From Mesorhizobium hawassense (GTDB lineage: Bacteria > Pseudomonadota > Alphaproteobacteria > Rhizobiales > Rhizobiaceae), in NCBI RefSeq assembly GCF_003289945.1, contig NZ_QMBP01000012.1, forward strand, positions 156,567 through 220,566: 64,000 nt of DNA. The letters are read 5' to 3'. The position numbers were made by a program, and so were the translations under genes. The notes beneath the pieces are model-generated. The model was given only the letters and a program-made list of their open reading frames with translations. It had not been told where the DNA came from and ran no database searches. Shown in pieces: positions 11,022 through 19,758 of this stretch. Every line of letters begins with the position of its first letter. Position 1 is the stretch's first letter.

Positions 11022-12173
11022 ATGCACGTCATCACCACACAAGAAGAACTTGAGAGCGTTGTCGCGGCGTTCGAGAAGTCGGAATTCGTCACCGTCGATA
11101 CCGAATTCATCCGCGAGACGACCTTCTGGCCGATCCTTTGCCTGATCCAGATCGCCGCGCCTGGGATTGAGGCGCTTATCGATCCGTTGTCGCCCGGCAT
11201 CGACCTGAAACCGTTTTTCCGGCTGATGGCCAACGAAGCGGTGCTGAAGGTCTTCCACGCGGCGCGCCAGGACATCGAAATCATCGTCCATCTCGGCAAT
11301 CTGGTGCCGCATCCGGTGTTCGACACGCAAGTCGCGGCGATGGTCTGCGGCTTCGGCGACAGTGTCTCCTATGACCAGCTCGTCCAGAAGGTCACCGGGG
11401 CGCGGCTCGACAAATCCTCGCGCTTCACCGACTGGCGACACCGGCCGCTCTCCGACAAGCAGCTCGAATACGCGCTCGCCGACGTCACCCATCTCATCAA
11501 GGTCTACCAGCATCTGAGCGCCGAACTGAAGCGCGAGGACCGCGCCCATTGGCTTAACGAGGAGATGGACGTTCTCACCTCGCGCGAGACCTACGATCCG
11601 CATCCCGAGGATGCCTGGAAGCGACTGAAGATGCGCCTGCGCAAACCGCAGGAGCTGGCGATCGTGCAGGCAGTGGCCGCCTGGCGCGAGCGCGAGGCGC
11701 GCGAGCGCGACGTGCCGCGCGGCCGCGTGCTCAAGGACGACGCAATCTACGAGATCGCTCAGCAGGCGCCGCGCGACGTAACGGCACTTGGCAAGCTACG
11801 CACCACGCCGAAAGGCTGGGAGCGTTCCGCGACGGCAACCGCGCTGCTTGGCGCGGTCAATACGGCGCTGGCCCTGCCGAAGGATGCGATGCCGAAACTG
11901 CCGAAAAGCGTGCAGCCGCCGGAAGGATCGAGCGCTGCGGCGGAACTGCTCAAGGTGCTGCTCAGGATCGTCGCCGAGAAGGAAGGCGTCGCCAGCAAGG
12001 TGCTCGCCTCCAGCGACGATATCGACCGGATCGCGGCCGAAGGCGACGAAGCCGACGTGCCGGCGCTGCAGGGATGGCGCCGCGCCGTTTTCGGCGAGCA
12101 GGCACTGAAGCTGGTGCGCGGCGAGATCGGCATCAAATTCGACAAGCGCCGGATCGCGGTGTTCGATCTTTAA
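11022..12173 (+). CDS. rnd: Ribonuclease D
   Basis: 3'-5' exoribonuclease that trims tRNA precursors and other RNAs. The 383-residue protein carries the DEDDy exonuclease motifs: Exo I VDTEFIRE (D26, E28), Exo II around FHAARQDIE, and Exo III YALADVTHL with the catalytic Y and D. A C-terminal HRDC domain follows at about residues 205-290. ATG at 11022 gives the standard N-terminus MHVITTQEEL; an in-frame TTG at 10986 is rejected. It is convergent with, and nearly touches, the MAPEG gene. Confidence 0.95.
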   Translation: MHVITTQEELESVVAAFEKSEFVTVDTEFIRETTFWPILCLIQIAAPGIEALIDPLSPGIDLKPFFRLMANEAVLKVFHAARQDIEIIVHLGNLVPHPVFDTQVAAMVCGFGDSVSYDQLVQKVTGARLDKSSRFTDWRHRPLSDKQLEYALADVTHLIKVYQHLSAELKREDRAHWLNEEMDVLTSRETYDPHPEDAWKRLKMRLRKPQELAIVQAVAAWREREARERDVPRGRVLKDDAIYEIAQQAPRDVTALGKLRTTPKGWERSATATALLGAVNTALALPKDAMPKLPKSVQPPEGSSAAAELLKVLLRIVAEKEGVASKVLASSDDIDRIAAEGDEADVPALQGWRRAVFGEQALKLVRGEIGIKFDKRRIAVFDL

Positions 12174-12174
12174 A

Positions 12175-12594
12175 TCAAACCGCTCCAAGCAGGTGGAGCG
12201 CGAACCAGACCCAGGCGACGAAAAGTATGCCTGCGCCGAGGAAGAAGGCGCGGGTGCGGTGCAGCACATAGTTTCTGTTGAGATGCACCCAGGCGTGAAC
12301 ATAGCGCGTGACTATGAACAGCCACATCAGCACCAGCGTCAGGTCGTTCACGCCGTTGGTGACGAACAATGCCAGGCACAGTGCGTAGAAGAGAACCGGC
12401 AGCTCGAACTGGTTGATCAGATTGTTGGCGACGGTGACGCTGGAGGCCGGCTCGGTCGAGCGGAGCTTGTACTGGCTGATCCTGGCCTCGCCCGACTTCA
12501 GGGCACCATAGCGCCGTTTCAGCATCACCAGATAGACGATGTAGACTAGGAGCACATGCGCCAGCATCGGCCAGAAGATGGTGGTCTGGTGCAT
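12175..12594 (-). CDS. MAPEG family membrane protein
   Basis: 139 residues with four hydrophobic helices, as in the membrane-associated eicosanoid/glutathione-metabolism family. The segment NNLINQFELPVLFYALCLAL matches the conserved N-x-x-E-x-P-V-F-Y motif, followed by R(Y)VHAWVHLNRN. Bacterial members are mostly of unknown role, some with glutathione transferase-type activity. It is downstream of the 243-residue-frame membrane gene on the same strand and probably cotranscribed. Confidence 0.88.
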   Translation of the reverse strand: MHQTTIFWPMLAHVLLVYIVYLVMLKRRYGALKSGEARISQYKLRSTEPASSVTVANNLINQFELPVLFYALCLALFVTNGVNDLTLVLMWLFIVTRYVHAWVHLNRNYVLHRTRAFFLGAGILFVAWVWFALHLLGAV

Positions 12595-12613
12595 ATGTGC
12601 GCCCCTCCTCCCC

Positions 12614-13258
12614 TCAGCGCCGCCGTTGCCCGGCCAGCGCGAAGACCGCGACGACGAAGAATGGGATGGCCAGCAACGCGAATTTGGTGACGGTCAGCAG
12701 GGACGCAAACGCCAGGGAATCCGGATTGGCCGACTGAAAGTCGGACAACAGCCGCGCCACAGCGAAGTTCTGCGCATAATCGGCGATCGTATAGGGCAGC
12801 ACCAGGACGAGCGCAAAAAGGGCCTGCACCTGCGTCGGCATGGCGCGGAACGTGCTGAGTTTTCGGCCGAAGGCAAGAATGAGACTGACCAGCGTCAGCG
12901 ACAAAAGCGCCGGAAACAAAAGATCGAAGGTCAAATAGTGCCAGACGATGATGATCTCGCCGCCGCGCCGGCCAAGCGCGGTCAGCCACGCCATGCCATC
13001 GTCCGGCGTGAAGCCGGCGATGCGTAAGTCGAGCGAGGGCAGCCCGCCACTCAGGCGTTGGAAGTAGAAAAACTCCAGCGCCGTCATGACCAGAAAAAGC
13101 GCAATCGAGGCGATGGAGAGGGCTGCCGCGTGGCGCGACGACCGCAACACCGCCACGCTCAAATCACGCCACAGCCCCCCCTGGCGGTCGGACTGATCGG
13201 CCTCCCGATCAAATTCCGCCCGGGTAATTTGGGCTTTCGCGGGTGATCGTGACGTCAT
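12614..13258 (-). CDS. Hypothetical membrane protein
   Basis: 214 residues from ATG 13258, with four hydrophobic segments (about residues 38-58, 92-117, 135-157 and 185-207) and a basic, polar N-terminus. No family recognised. The chosen start overlaps the 3' end of guaB by 50 bases in another frame, which is long for a translational overlap; there is no good ribosome binding site, so a later non-ATG start is possible. Probably part of the guaB-MAPEG transcript. Confidence 0.7.
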   Translation of the reverse strand: MTSRSPAKAQITRAEFDREADQSDRQGGLWRDLSVAVLRSSRHAAALSIASIALFLVMTALEFFYFQRLSGGLPSLDLRIAGFTPDDGMAWLTALGRRGGEIIIVWHYLTFDLLFPALLSLTLVSLILAFGRKLSTFRAMPTQVQALFALVLVLPYTIADYAQNFAVARLLSDFQSANPDSLAFASLLTVTKFALLAIPFFVVAVFALAGQRRR

Positions 13259-14711
13259 GGGCGTGGCTTTCACGAAGTCCGGCGTTGGATATGCGCACAA
13301 AGGTGGCGCGCTCGCGGAAATCTGCAAGGTCACGTCCACCCACATAACCCATAGCGGCTTTCAGGCCGCCTGCAAGCTGGTGCAGCACGCCAGCCACAGG
13401 TCCTTTGTAGGGAACCTGCCCTTCAATGCCCTCCGGAACCAGTTTGAGGGTGTCGCGAACCTCGGCCTGGAAGTAGCGATCGGCCGAGCCGCGCGCCATG
13501 GCGCCGACCGAGCCCATGCCGCGGTAAGCCTTGAACGAGCGGCCCTGGTGCAGATAGACCTCGCCCGGGCTTTCGTCGGTGCCGGCAAGCAGTGAGCCGA
13601 TCATGGCGGCGCTTGCGCCGGCGGCCAACGCCTTGGCCAGATCGCCCGAATATTTGATGCCGCCGTCGGCGATGACGCTGACGCCGGCCTTGCTGGCCGT
13701 CTCGACCGCCGACATGATCGCCGACAGCTGCGGAACGCCGACGCCGGCGACGATTCTGGTCGTGCAGATCGAACCTGGGCCGATGCCGACCTTGACCGCG
13801 TCGGCGCCAGCATCGATCAGCGCCTTCGTGCCGTCGGCGGTGGCGACATTGCCGGCCAGGATGCGCACCGAGTTGGAGAGCTTCTTTGCCCGTGCCACCG
13901 CGTCGAGCACGCGCTGCGAATGGCCGTGCGCGGTGTCGATGACCAAAAGGTCGACGCCGGCGTCGATCAGACGCTCGGCGCGCTCGAAGCCGTCATCGCC
14001 GACGCTGGTGGCCGCGGCGGCGCGCAGCCTCCCTTGTGCGTCCTTGGTGGCATGCGGATTGAGCTGCGACTTCTCGATGTCCTTGACGGTGATCAGGCCG
14101 ACGCAATTGCCGTTCCGATCGACCACCACCAGCTTCTCGATGCGGTGCTTGTGCAGCAGCCGCTTGGCTTCGTCCTGGTCGACATTTTCCTTGACCGTGA
14201 TCAGGTTCTCACGGGTCATCAGTTCGTAGACCTTCTGGGCCGGGTCGGAGGCAAAGCGGACGTCACGATTGGTCAGGATGCCGACCAGGCGGCCGACCGT
14301 ATGGCCACCGGTGCCACCGTTCTCGACCACCGGAATGCCGGAAATGCCATTGCCGCGCATCAGCGCCAACGCGTCGGCGAGCGTCGCGTCCGGGCCGATG
14401 GTGACCGGGTTCACCACCATGCCGGATTCGAATTTCTTCACCTGCCGGACCTGCTCGGCCTGCTCGGCCGGCGTCAGATTGCGGTGGATGACGCCGATGC
14501 CACCGGCCTGCGCCATGGCGATCGCCAGCCGCGCCTCGGTGACCGTGTCCATGGCGGCCGACAGGATCGGCACGTTGAGGTCGATGTCGCCGGCGATGCG
14601 GGTGCGGATGTCGGTCTCACCCGGCATGACCTCGGAATGGCCGGGCTGCAAGAGCACGTCGTCGAAGGTCAGCGCCAGCGCGCCGGTGGACGTTTCGATG
14701 ATTTTTCCCAT
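13209..14711 (-). CDS. guaB: IMP dehydrogenase
   Basis: NAD-dependent oxidation of IMP to XMP, the committed step of GMP synthesis. The 500-residue protein has the TIM barrel with a CBS-domain pair inserted (about residues 95-220; GISGIPVVE, TVKDIEKS), the phosphate-binding VGIGPGSICTTR loop with the catalytic cysteine, and the flap region near SADRYFQ. ATG at 14711 follows AAAGGA by six bases and gives the usual N-terminus. In the ancestral arrangement it was divergent from the MFS gene now split by the phage-like element at 15.05 kb. Confidence 0.97.
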   Translation of the reverse strand: MGKIIETSTGALALTFDDVLLQPGHSEVMPGETDIRTRIAGDIDLNVPILSAAMDTVTEARLAIAMAQAGGIGVIHRNLTPAEQAEQVRQVKKFESGMVVNPVTIGPDATLADALALMRGNGISGIPVVENGGTGGHTVGRLVGILTNRDVRFASDPAQKVYELMTRENLITVKENVDQDEAKRLLHKHRIEKLVVVDRNGNCVGLITVKDIEKSQLNPHATKDAQGRLRAAAATSVGDDGFERAERLIDAGVDLLVIDTAHGHSQRVLDAVARAKKLSNSVRILAGNVATADGTKALIDAGADAVKVGIGPGSICTTRIVAGVGVPQLSAIMSAVETASKAGVSVIADGGIKYSGDLAKALAAGASAAMIGSLLAGTDESPGEVYLHQGRSFKAYRGMGSVGAMARGSADRYFQAEVRDTLKLVPEGIEGQVPYKGPVAGVLHQLAGGLKAAMGYVGGRDLADFRERATFVRISNAGLRESHAHDVTITRESPNYPGGI

Positions 14712-15043
14712 GGCCAGTCCTTTTGAATGCGGAAAAGGCGCTGGGCCAAGATGGCCAGCGCCGACTCTGTCTTCCCTTTCAGGATTGGCGCTGGCTGGTA
14801 ACACGTCCTGTTGCGGTTGAAAAGCAGATCGTTGCGCCAATCGCAAGGCGTTGCGCTCGGCTATTCTCCAGCCACCAGGGGTTGCGGTCGCACAAAAGTG
14901 ATAGCAATTTAATGCGACACCCGGGCCAATGCGTGATAACCGCCCGGACGTGCCGGCTCGCCCCCAAGCCAGGCTCCAGAATCGCGAAGACAAGTCAGGG
15001 CGTTCCCTTGAACCGCATCATCCCGCTCATCCTGGCGGTCGCT
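14712..15043. other. guaB upstream region and severed 5' end of the MFS gene
   Basis: This region holds the guaB promoter area and, from about 15008, a reading frame NRIIPLILAVALFME that matches the N-terminus of the MFS transporter now found at 31654 (RVIPLILAVALFMEN). After the shared 14-bp core the frame runs into element sequence and ends at 15124. I read it as the host gene's original start cut off by integration. An in-frame TTG at 15008 could be the old start; the exact one is unclear. Confidence 0.6.
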
Positions 15044-15057
15044 CTTTTCATGGAAAA
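15044..15057 (+). other. attL core of the phage-like element
   Basis: The 14-mer CTTTTCATGGAAAA occurs here and at 31717-31730, flanking a 16.7-kb segment with a tyrosine integrase at its right end. Both copies lie in the same codon frame of an MFS N-terminus (A-L-F-M-E). The boundary of exchange could be shorter or longer than 14 bases. Assigned from repeat, integrase position and gene interruption together. Confidence 0.65.
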
Positions 15058-15245
15058 AATCGAACCATTTCGAAAAGGGAAACGAAATCAACCCCTTCCT
15101 GTTTTCGGCAATTTCAGACCATAATTTGCACCATAAATCGACGCAGGTCCCAGGCGGCGCAACGGTAGTGGGTCAGTTTGAAATGCAGCCGTCTCATGAA
15201 AGCTTCATGATCGTTTGCTAAAGCGATCCCCGTTCGGGGGAACAT

Positions 15246-15455
15246 TTGGTGGACGAAGACAGTCCGTATAGGGATGCATACCGGTTGCAGCGCGTGGCAG
15301 ACGGCAACGCCACGACCATCGCGATCTTCTATTCGGCTAAAGAAGCTCTGGCGATCATTCCCAGCTTGGACGAAAGTTACAGGCTCATGCGTGGCGACAA
15401 GCAGATATGGCCGAATGAGGCTTCATCTCCGCGTCATGAACGGAAGGCACAGTAG
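15246..15455 (+). CDS. Hypothetical protein, element left end
   Basis: 69 residues (start TTG 15246, or GTG 15249) preceded by GGGGG. No family recognised; a short beta-rich region (NATTIAIFYSAKEALAII) is visible. It reads toward a strong terminator at 15497. Its length, ribosome binding site and terminator support it as real; function unknown. Confidence 0.55.
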   Translation: MVDEDSPYRDAYRLQRVADGNATTIAIFYSAKEALAIIPSLDESYRLMRGDKQIWPNEASSPRHERKAQ

Positions 15456-15496
15456 CTTGTCTGATCCTCCCGATCAGTGTTCCCGTGTACCCTCTC

Positions 15497-15526
15497 GCCC
15501 GGCGCGCCGATTGCCGGGCTTCTTTT
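15497..15526. terminator. Rho-independent terminator between convergent genes
   Basis: GCCCGGC and GCCGGGC form a 7-bp stem with a 9-base loop followed by TTCTTTTT. It ends the 69-residue gene and lies where the convergent 65-residue gene ends. Confidence 0.8.
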
Positions 15527-15723
15527 TAGGCTGGGTCCAACTTAGGCCGGATCGTACCTATCGCCTTGACGATGGCGTCTGCGGCTTCTCTGTCGAGAGC
15601 GATATCTAGCAGGCCTTCGGTTGTCAGGATCGACAGAATTCCGAGAGCGCCTTTGTCATCCTCGACCGTGACGACGTGGATCTCGGTCGGCACGAAGGGT
15701 GACGCCTTGTCCCTACTGTTCAT
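15526..15723 (-). CDS. Hypothetical protein, 65 residues
   Basis: Small acidic soluble protein with the core TVEDDKGALGILSILTTEGL and a C-terminal helix (DREAADAIVKAIGTI). Similar short proteins are, as I recall, frequent conserved hypotheticals in Mesorhizobium. Convergent with the preceding gene. Function unknown. Confidence 0.6.
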   Translation of the reverse strand: MNSRDKASPFVPTEIHVVTVEDDKGALGILSILTTEGLLDIALDREAADAIVKAIGTIRPKLDPA

Positions 15724-15948
15724 CGTTCACCCATGTTAAAGCGCTACGACAATCGCGCAAAGCGGTCGCGCGTTCAAGCGGGCCAGGGTTGTAGCCGGTG
15801 CCTCCGCCTATTTCCGAACCGAACGTACGCAAAATCGTGATCGGGGCGGAATTTCGTACTTACCAGCTACCGGCGCAATTCGAAACATTGACATGTCTAT
15901 AAGCGGCGCCCGACAATCCACGCCGTGATGACGTAACCGATTGCTCCA

Positions 15949-16233
15949 ATGTCCGATCTAATTCCAGCCAAGGAAGCGCTTGCTCGCTGCGGATACAAAC
16001 ACCGCAATAGCTTGCCCGCACTCATCGAAAAGCTCGGGGTGCAGCCGGTCGTTAGGAATGGTCGGAATTACTTCCGGCTGGTCGACGTGAACGCATACTT
16101 AGCGGGGACCGCGCCAAAGGCTGAACTCACCCCAGAACAGCAGCGACAGGCCGACGCTTTCAACAATCCGCAGGCAGCCCCTGTGTTCGAATGGCCGGCG
16201 TCAAGCGACCCTGTCGACAAATGGTGGCGCTAG
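15949..16233 (+). CDS. Small MerR-like/excisionase-type DNA-binding protein
   Basis: 94 residues. The first 50 (LIPAKEALARCGYKHRNSLPAL...VVRNGRNYFRLVDVNAYLAG) have the helix-turn-helix plus wing pattern seen in excisionase and phage terminase small-subunit N-termini: a column of 'R-N-G-x-x-Y-F-R-x-x-D-V-x-A-Y'. It could be the element's recombination directionality factor or a regulator, though it lies at the opposite end from the integrase. It overlaps the convergent 135-residue gene by four bases. Confidence 0.6.
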   Translation: MSDLIPAKEALARCGYKHRNSLPALIEKLGVQPVVRNGRNYFRLVDVNAYLAGTAPKAELTPEQQRQADAFNNPQAAPVFEWPASSDPVDKWWR

Positions 16234-16637
16234 CGCGCGGTCGCAGGGCGCTTAGTCGGCTTTGGGGTCTTCAAAAGGAGCTCGCGTATTTGCTCGTAGC
16301 TCATGTAGACGCGACTCCAGTTCTCCCCTTTCAGTCGTGACATCCCCCAATCCAGCTGCTTATGGGTCTGGCCGTGGTAGGCTTCGAAATGTCGGGCTAG
16401 GTCGCCTATCCCGTTGCCGAACTCGGCTAAGAACCCCGTCGTGCTGTTGGTGGGCTCAAGTCGATAGTGGGGGATTCTCCCTCCTCCGGTTATGCCGATG
16501 CGGACGAAAGCTGATCCATGCAGCCTTTTGTAATCGTGCATTTTGTTGAATAAGCCTTCGACGTAGACGCGCGGATTATCCAATGTCCGAACAACGTAGA
16601 GAACTGTTGCGTCCTCGGGGAGTCTAACGCGGGCCAT
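16230..16637 (-). CDS. Hypothetical protein, 135 residues
   Basis: Basic protein without recognised family; the start ATG at 16637 follows GGGAGGACAGAA. The middle has the pattern GRIPHYRLEPTNSTTGF and a Y-H-x-Q motif, with no membrane segment. Last gene of the leftward packaging operon that begins at 19289. A role in the virion or DNA packaging is possible by position only. Confidence 0.6.
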   Translation of the reverse strand: MARVRLPEDATVLYVVRTLDNPRVYVEGLFNKMHDYKRLHGSAFVRIGITGGGRIPHYRLEPTNSTTGFLAEFGNGIGDLARHFEAYHGQTHKQLDWGMSRLKGENWSRVYMSYEQIRELLLKTPKPTKRPATAR

Positions 16638-16711
16638 TTCTGTCCTCCCTGCCTTTCGTCAACATACTGGAGCACAGCGGCTGACGCGATAGCGCCGACC
16701 CGGTCTAAGTG

Positions 16712-16960
16712 TCATGACGATTTCCAACCTAATGCAGACAGCACGAGCTCGAACACACCAGGCCTTTTCGTGCGCTCGACCTCTCGGTAGGCGTCGATCA
16801 TCTCTTGGAAAGGCGAGCGATACGCCGACACTCTCACGCGCCTTCGCAACTCAACCTCTCCTTGGATCTCGCGCCTCCGACGCTCGGCACGCCTATTCTC
16901 GCGCTGGATTGCGCGACGCGCGATTTCCTCGAAATGCCGCTCAAGGTTGGTTTTCTTCAT
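16712..16960 (-). CDS. Hypothetical basic protein, 82 residues
   Basis: Very arginine- and glutamate-rich, almost entirely helical (RRAIQRENRRAERRRREIQGE), likely coiled-coil or nucleic-acid binding. Its ATG overlaps the stop of the upstream gene by four bases, so translational coupling is likely. Part of the leftward terminase operon. Function unknown. Confidence 0.6.
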   Translation of the reverse strand: MKKTNLERHFEEIARRAIQRENRRAERRRREIQGEVELRRRVRVSAYRSPFQEMIDAYREVERTKRPGVFELVLSALGWKSS

Positions 16961-17367
16961 AGCTTACGAATCTCCGCCGCTTTTCGTACAGTCCACTCGG
17001 CTAGGTCGAACGGTCGGCCCTCCCGCTTTGCCGCATCGTATGCCTCGACTTGAGCGATTGCTTCAGCGTAGGTCGGCAGGCGCTTTTCAGGTTGCACGGG
17101 GGTCGCGGCTGGTTCCTCCGCTCTCAGCAATCGCTCAATGTCGGGCTCAGGAAAAAATGATTGTTCCACTAACTCTGGCACGGCGAGCGAATGCTGGTTG
17201 GCGACTTGTATTGTCGCCCAATTCGGTTCTGGCGGGAGAAATTTGCCGGACGGCACGAAAAGCAAAGTGACTTGAGGTCCCTCGTCCTCGTCGGATGAGA
17301 TGCGAGAGTCGTGAGGAAATGCGATCTCCTGCCCACTAACATCGAAAATCCGAACCATCGACATCAT
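16957..17367 (-). CDS. Hypothetical protein, 136 residues
   Basis: Unknown acidic protein. The start is placed at ATG 17367 just after the terminase gene (stop at 17372); ATG codons at 17364 and 17358 are equally possible, with GGTAGGG just upstream. The frame also extends into the terminase gene, which I treat as shadow. The C-terminal helix (YAEAIAQVEAYDAAKREGRP) is followed by a basic tail. It is between the terminase and an 82-residue gene, overlapping the latter by four bases. Confidence 0.6.
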   Translation of the reverse strand: MMSMVRIFDVSGQEIAFPHDSRISSDEDEGPQVTLLFVPSGKFLPPEPNWATIQVANQHSLAVPELVEQSFFPEPDIERLLRAEEPAATPVQPEKRLPTYAEAIAQVEAYDAAKREGRPFDLAEWTVRKAAEIRKL

Positions 17368-17371
17368 CGCC

Positions 17372-18676
17372 CTACCAGAGAAATGTTTCGCCGACGGCCT
17401 CACCGGCTTGAGCTGCTTGGGTCGCGTAACGGATGGCGTCCCAGGTGTGGTCATTGCCTTTTACAGGCACGTCCTTGCGCTTCCCCGTCGCACGATCAAC
17501 CTGCCATTTGTAAAGGCGAGCTTCTTCGCGGACTAGTTCGCAATCAGGGTGCACCACGATCTGGTATCCGCGCAGCCAGCGAACGCCAGCCACTACCGAG
17601 CCAGGGCCTTTCTCGGCGTTTATTAGGTTGAAGCCTTTCCGCGTTAGGGCGGCAGTCGTGCGTTGCTCGTTTGTGTCGCAGATCACGGCATCGCCGCGGT
17701 CGTCGATTACCTCGTCTATCAGACCCGGTAAGTCATCGGCCTCGCATCCATACTCATGCGCCGACTTCGCCACGTAGATCGTTTTCGAATGCTCCAGAAC
17801 ATAACACTTAACGACCACAGTCGGGTCGTCCACGTAGCCAAGGTCCATGCCGTAGACCGGTTCGACCCCGCCCAATGCATTGTGGCCTAAAGCCCCAATC
17901 GTAATGTCAAAGATGCGGTCACCGCGCTTGGTGTCGTAATGGCCTCGCCAGACATGAAGGTAAAGGTCGTGGTTCTGCGCCTTCATGAGGCGCATGGAAT
18001 TTCCCATCTGGCCTTGGAAGAAATACGGGTTGTCCTCGATCTCGGCGTGATGGACGAGCGTCTCGCCCGCATACAGCCCATTTGCGAGAAACAGTTTGTC
18101 AGGACCGTCCTCGGGGTCGCGTGGGTTCCAGCACAGGATCAGTTCGGCGCCACTCTTACGGATGGTCGGGATGATAACGCTGAACGAAGCAATAGCTACG
18201 GAATGGGCTTCGTCGATGTAGAAGATATCGACGTCTTCCAGGCCGCGCGCCATGTCGTCGGTGTTGCGCTCGATGCCACCAAAGAACGCTTCCGATCCGG
18301 TCACCTTGTTGTAGATTTCGTTCTTCTTGGTGACGTGGAACCGGTGCGACAGCCCCAACCGCTCAATTGCCTTTTCAAGTGATCGTTTGGATGACTGGCG
18401 GATGCTGTTTTGGAAACGACGCAGGCAAGCTACCCGAACGTTGTCGGCGTCCATGCGTAGAATGATATAGCTTGCCGCGCTGGTTGATTTGGCGGTCCCG
18501 CGACCACCCTTGAGGGCCTTGAAAGGCACCCCCGGCGCAAACAGAACTTGCGCGTGGTTGCGAGGGAAAATCACAGGAAGTGAGAGGCCGGCTTGCCCGT
18601 GTGCAACTAGCTGGGACGCCTCTTGATGTATGGTGCGCGACAGCCTCTCGGCGCGGCTCGGCGTGAGCAAAGCCAT
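17372..18676 (-). CDS. Phage terminase large subunit
   Basis: DNA-packaging motor of 434 residues. The ATPase domain has Walker A GGRGTAKS (57-64) and Walker B DIFYIDEA (150-157, with catalytic Glu), and the C-terminal nuclease domain begins at GMDLGYVDDPTVV, with DTNEQ and HTWDAIRYA segments matching the acidic cluster and end of PBSX/Terminase_3-type proteins. Length is normal and no lesion is visible. Its gene begins one base after the stop of the probable small subunit. Presence of an intact terminase without capsid genes suggests packaging into another phage's heads or loss of the structural genes. Confidence 0.92.
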   Translation of the reverse strand: MALLTPSRAERLSRTIHQEASQLVAHGQAGLSLPVIFPRNHAQVLFAPGVPFKALKGGRGTAKSTSAASYIILRMDADNVRVACLRRFQNSIRQSSKRSLEKAIERLGLSHRFHVTKKNEIYNKVTGSEAFFGGIERNTDDMARGLEDVDIFYIDEAHSVAIASFSVIIPTIRKSGAELILCWNPRDPEDGPDKLFLANGLYAGETLVHHAEIEDNPYFFQGQMGNSMRLMKAQNHDLYLHVWRGHYDTKRGDRIFDITIGALGHNALGGVEPVYGMDLGYVDDPTVVVKCYVLEHSKTIYVAKSAHEYGCEADDLPGLIDEVIDDRGDAVICDTNEQRTTAALTRKGFNLINAEKGPGSVVAGVRWLRGYQIVVHPDCELVREEARLYKWQVDRATGKRKDVPVKGNDHTWDAIRYATQAAQAGEAVGETFLW

Positions 18677-18677
18677 G

Positions 18678-19289
18678 CTAGTTCATCTTGCTCTTGCTCG
18701 GCGCTGGTTGGGATTGCTGCACCGGCTGCCTGGCATTCGACTTCTCGACCTTTTTGCGTGCGGCTTCCATTGCGCTCTGGACCTTAGCGCTCTCAACTTT
18801 CTGGCCGAGGATCGTCAGCATGGTCTTGGCGAAAGCCTCATCGCAGTCGCCGTTCGCGAACGCCGTCATAACCAATTCCACAGCATCCGCCGGGGGCACC
18901 TGGGCAAGCCTGCCGGCGTCCATTGAGGATCGCTCATTCGCTCGCTTGATATAGTCGAGGGCAAGCGTGGCCCTGTCGGCAAGCTTACCCTTTTCATCCG
19001 CCAGCGCAGCGTCGATAGTGTCGAGAGCCTTGGGTAGCATGTGAAGAGTGCGCGCGCGGATATAAGCCTTCGCCTCAGTAAGGGAAGTAATACCGCGCTT
19101 GGGATTAGTGCCTGCCGCAGTGCAGGCATATTCGTGACGAGCCTGCACATATCGGTCTTGCCGAGCCTGCTTTTCCGTCGCGTCGAGCTTCGCCTGCTCT
19201 GCGCGATATTGGTCGCACTCCTCAGCCGTCCACCGCGACTCTGCACGTGGCGAAACTATATTCGCGTCAAAACTCAAGTAAAATGGCAT
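18678..19289 (-). CDS. Probable terminase small subunit
   Basis: 203 residues, mostly helical, charged; a Q/P/S/K-rich tail at the end. The position directly upstream of, and one base away from, the terminase large subunit is where small subunits lie. I see no clear helix-turn-helix, so assignment is by context. The first gene of the leftward operon; its promoter region is 19290-19544, with inverted repeats. Confidence 0.5.
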   Translation of the reverse strand: MPFYLSFDANIVSPRAESRWTAEECDQYRAEQAKLDATEKQARQDRYVQARHEYACTAAGTNPKRGITSLTEAKAYIRARTLHMLPKALDTIDAALADEKGKLADRATLALDYIKRANERSSMDAGRLAQVPPADAVELVMTAFANGDCDEAFAKTMLTILGQKVESAKVQSAMEAARKKVEKSNARQPVQQSQPAPSKSKMN

Positions 19290-19351
19290 CTCTGTTTTTC
19301 ACTTACGTCGGTTCAGCGGACGCATTATTTCGATGTATTTATTTATTGCGC

Positions 19352-19426
19352 ATTATTTGTTACAAAATCAAGGGACGTCCGTTGACAAATAATACGTTAC
19401 ACATATCGTCAACGTCGTGACGTTGA
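19352..19426. promoter_or_regulatory. Divergent control region with two inverted repeats
   Basis: Between the leftward packaging operon and the rightward protease genes. ATTATTTGT (19352-19360) is mirrored by ACAAATAAT (19385-19393), and TCAACGTC-GT-GACGTTGA is a perfect palindrome at 19409-19426. TTGACA at 19382 with TATCGT 16 bases on could be a rightward promoter overlapped by these repeats. Likely operators for a phage regulator. Confidence 0.5.
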
Positions 19427-19544
19427 TTTGTTGAGCGCTGACGAGATCTCCTAGGGCGCTCCGAAGTTGAGGCGTCACTTTTTACGGTGGGGCAGAACCC
19501 AGGCGGCGCGCCTCACCCACCTCCTGAAACGAAAGGTCGCCAGG

Positions 19545-19757
19545 ATGACCAAGCTCGACAAGTCAGCCATCTCAGCCGGGATGAAAATGGCTGGCGCACC
19601 TGTGTCGAACGCAAACGAAGACGTTTTCAAATCGCTCAAGATGCAGAGTGACCTTGCCGAGGCACGCGCGGCCGAAACCGATTCCCTCTACGAGATCGAG
19701 AAGCGCATGAAAGCTTACGCCAAGGTGAATAAGCTCAAGGGCGGCAGTTGGGCCTAA
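19545..19757 (+). CDS. Small hypothetical protein before the protease
   Basis: 70 residues from ATG 19545, preceded by GAAAGG; the frame is open further upstream but without a better start. A helical protein, lysine-rich (AYAKVNKLKGG at the end), similar in size to small virion-assembly or head-tail proteins but not recognised. One base before the protease start, so cotranscribed and perhaps coupled. Confidence 0.55.
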   Translation: MTKLDKSAISAGMKMAGAPVSNANEDVFKSLKMQSDLAEARAAETDSLYEIEKRMKAYAKVNKLKGGSWA

Positions 19758-19758
19758 G

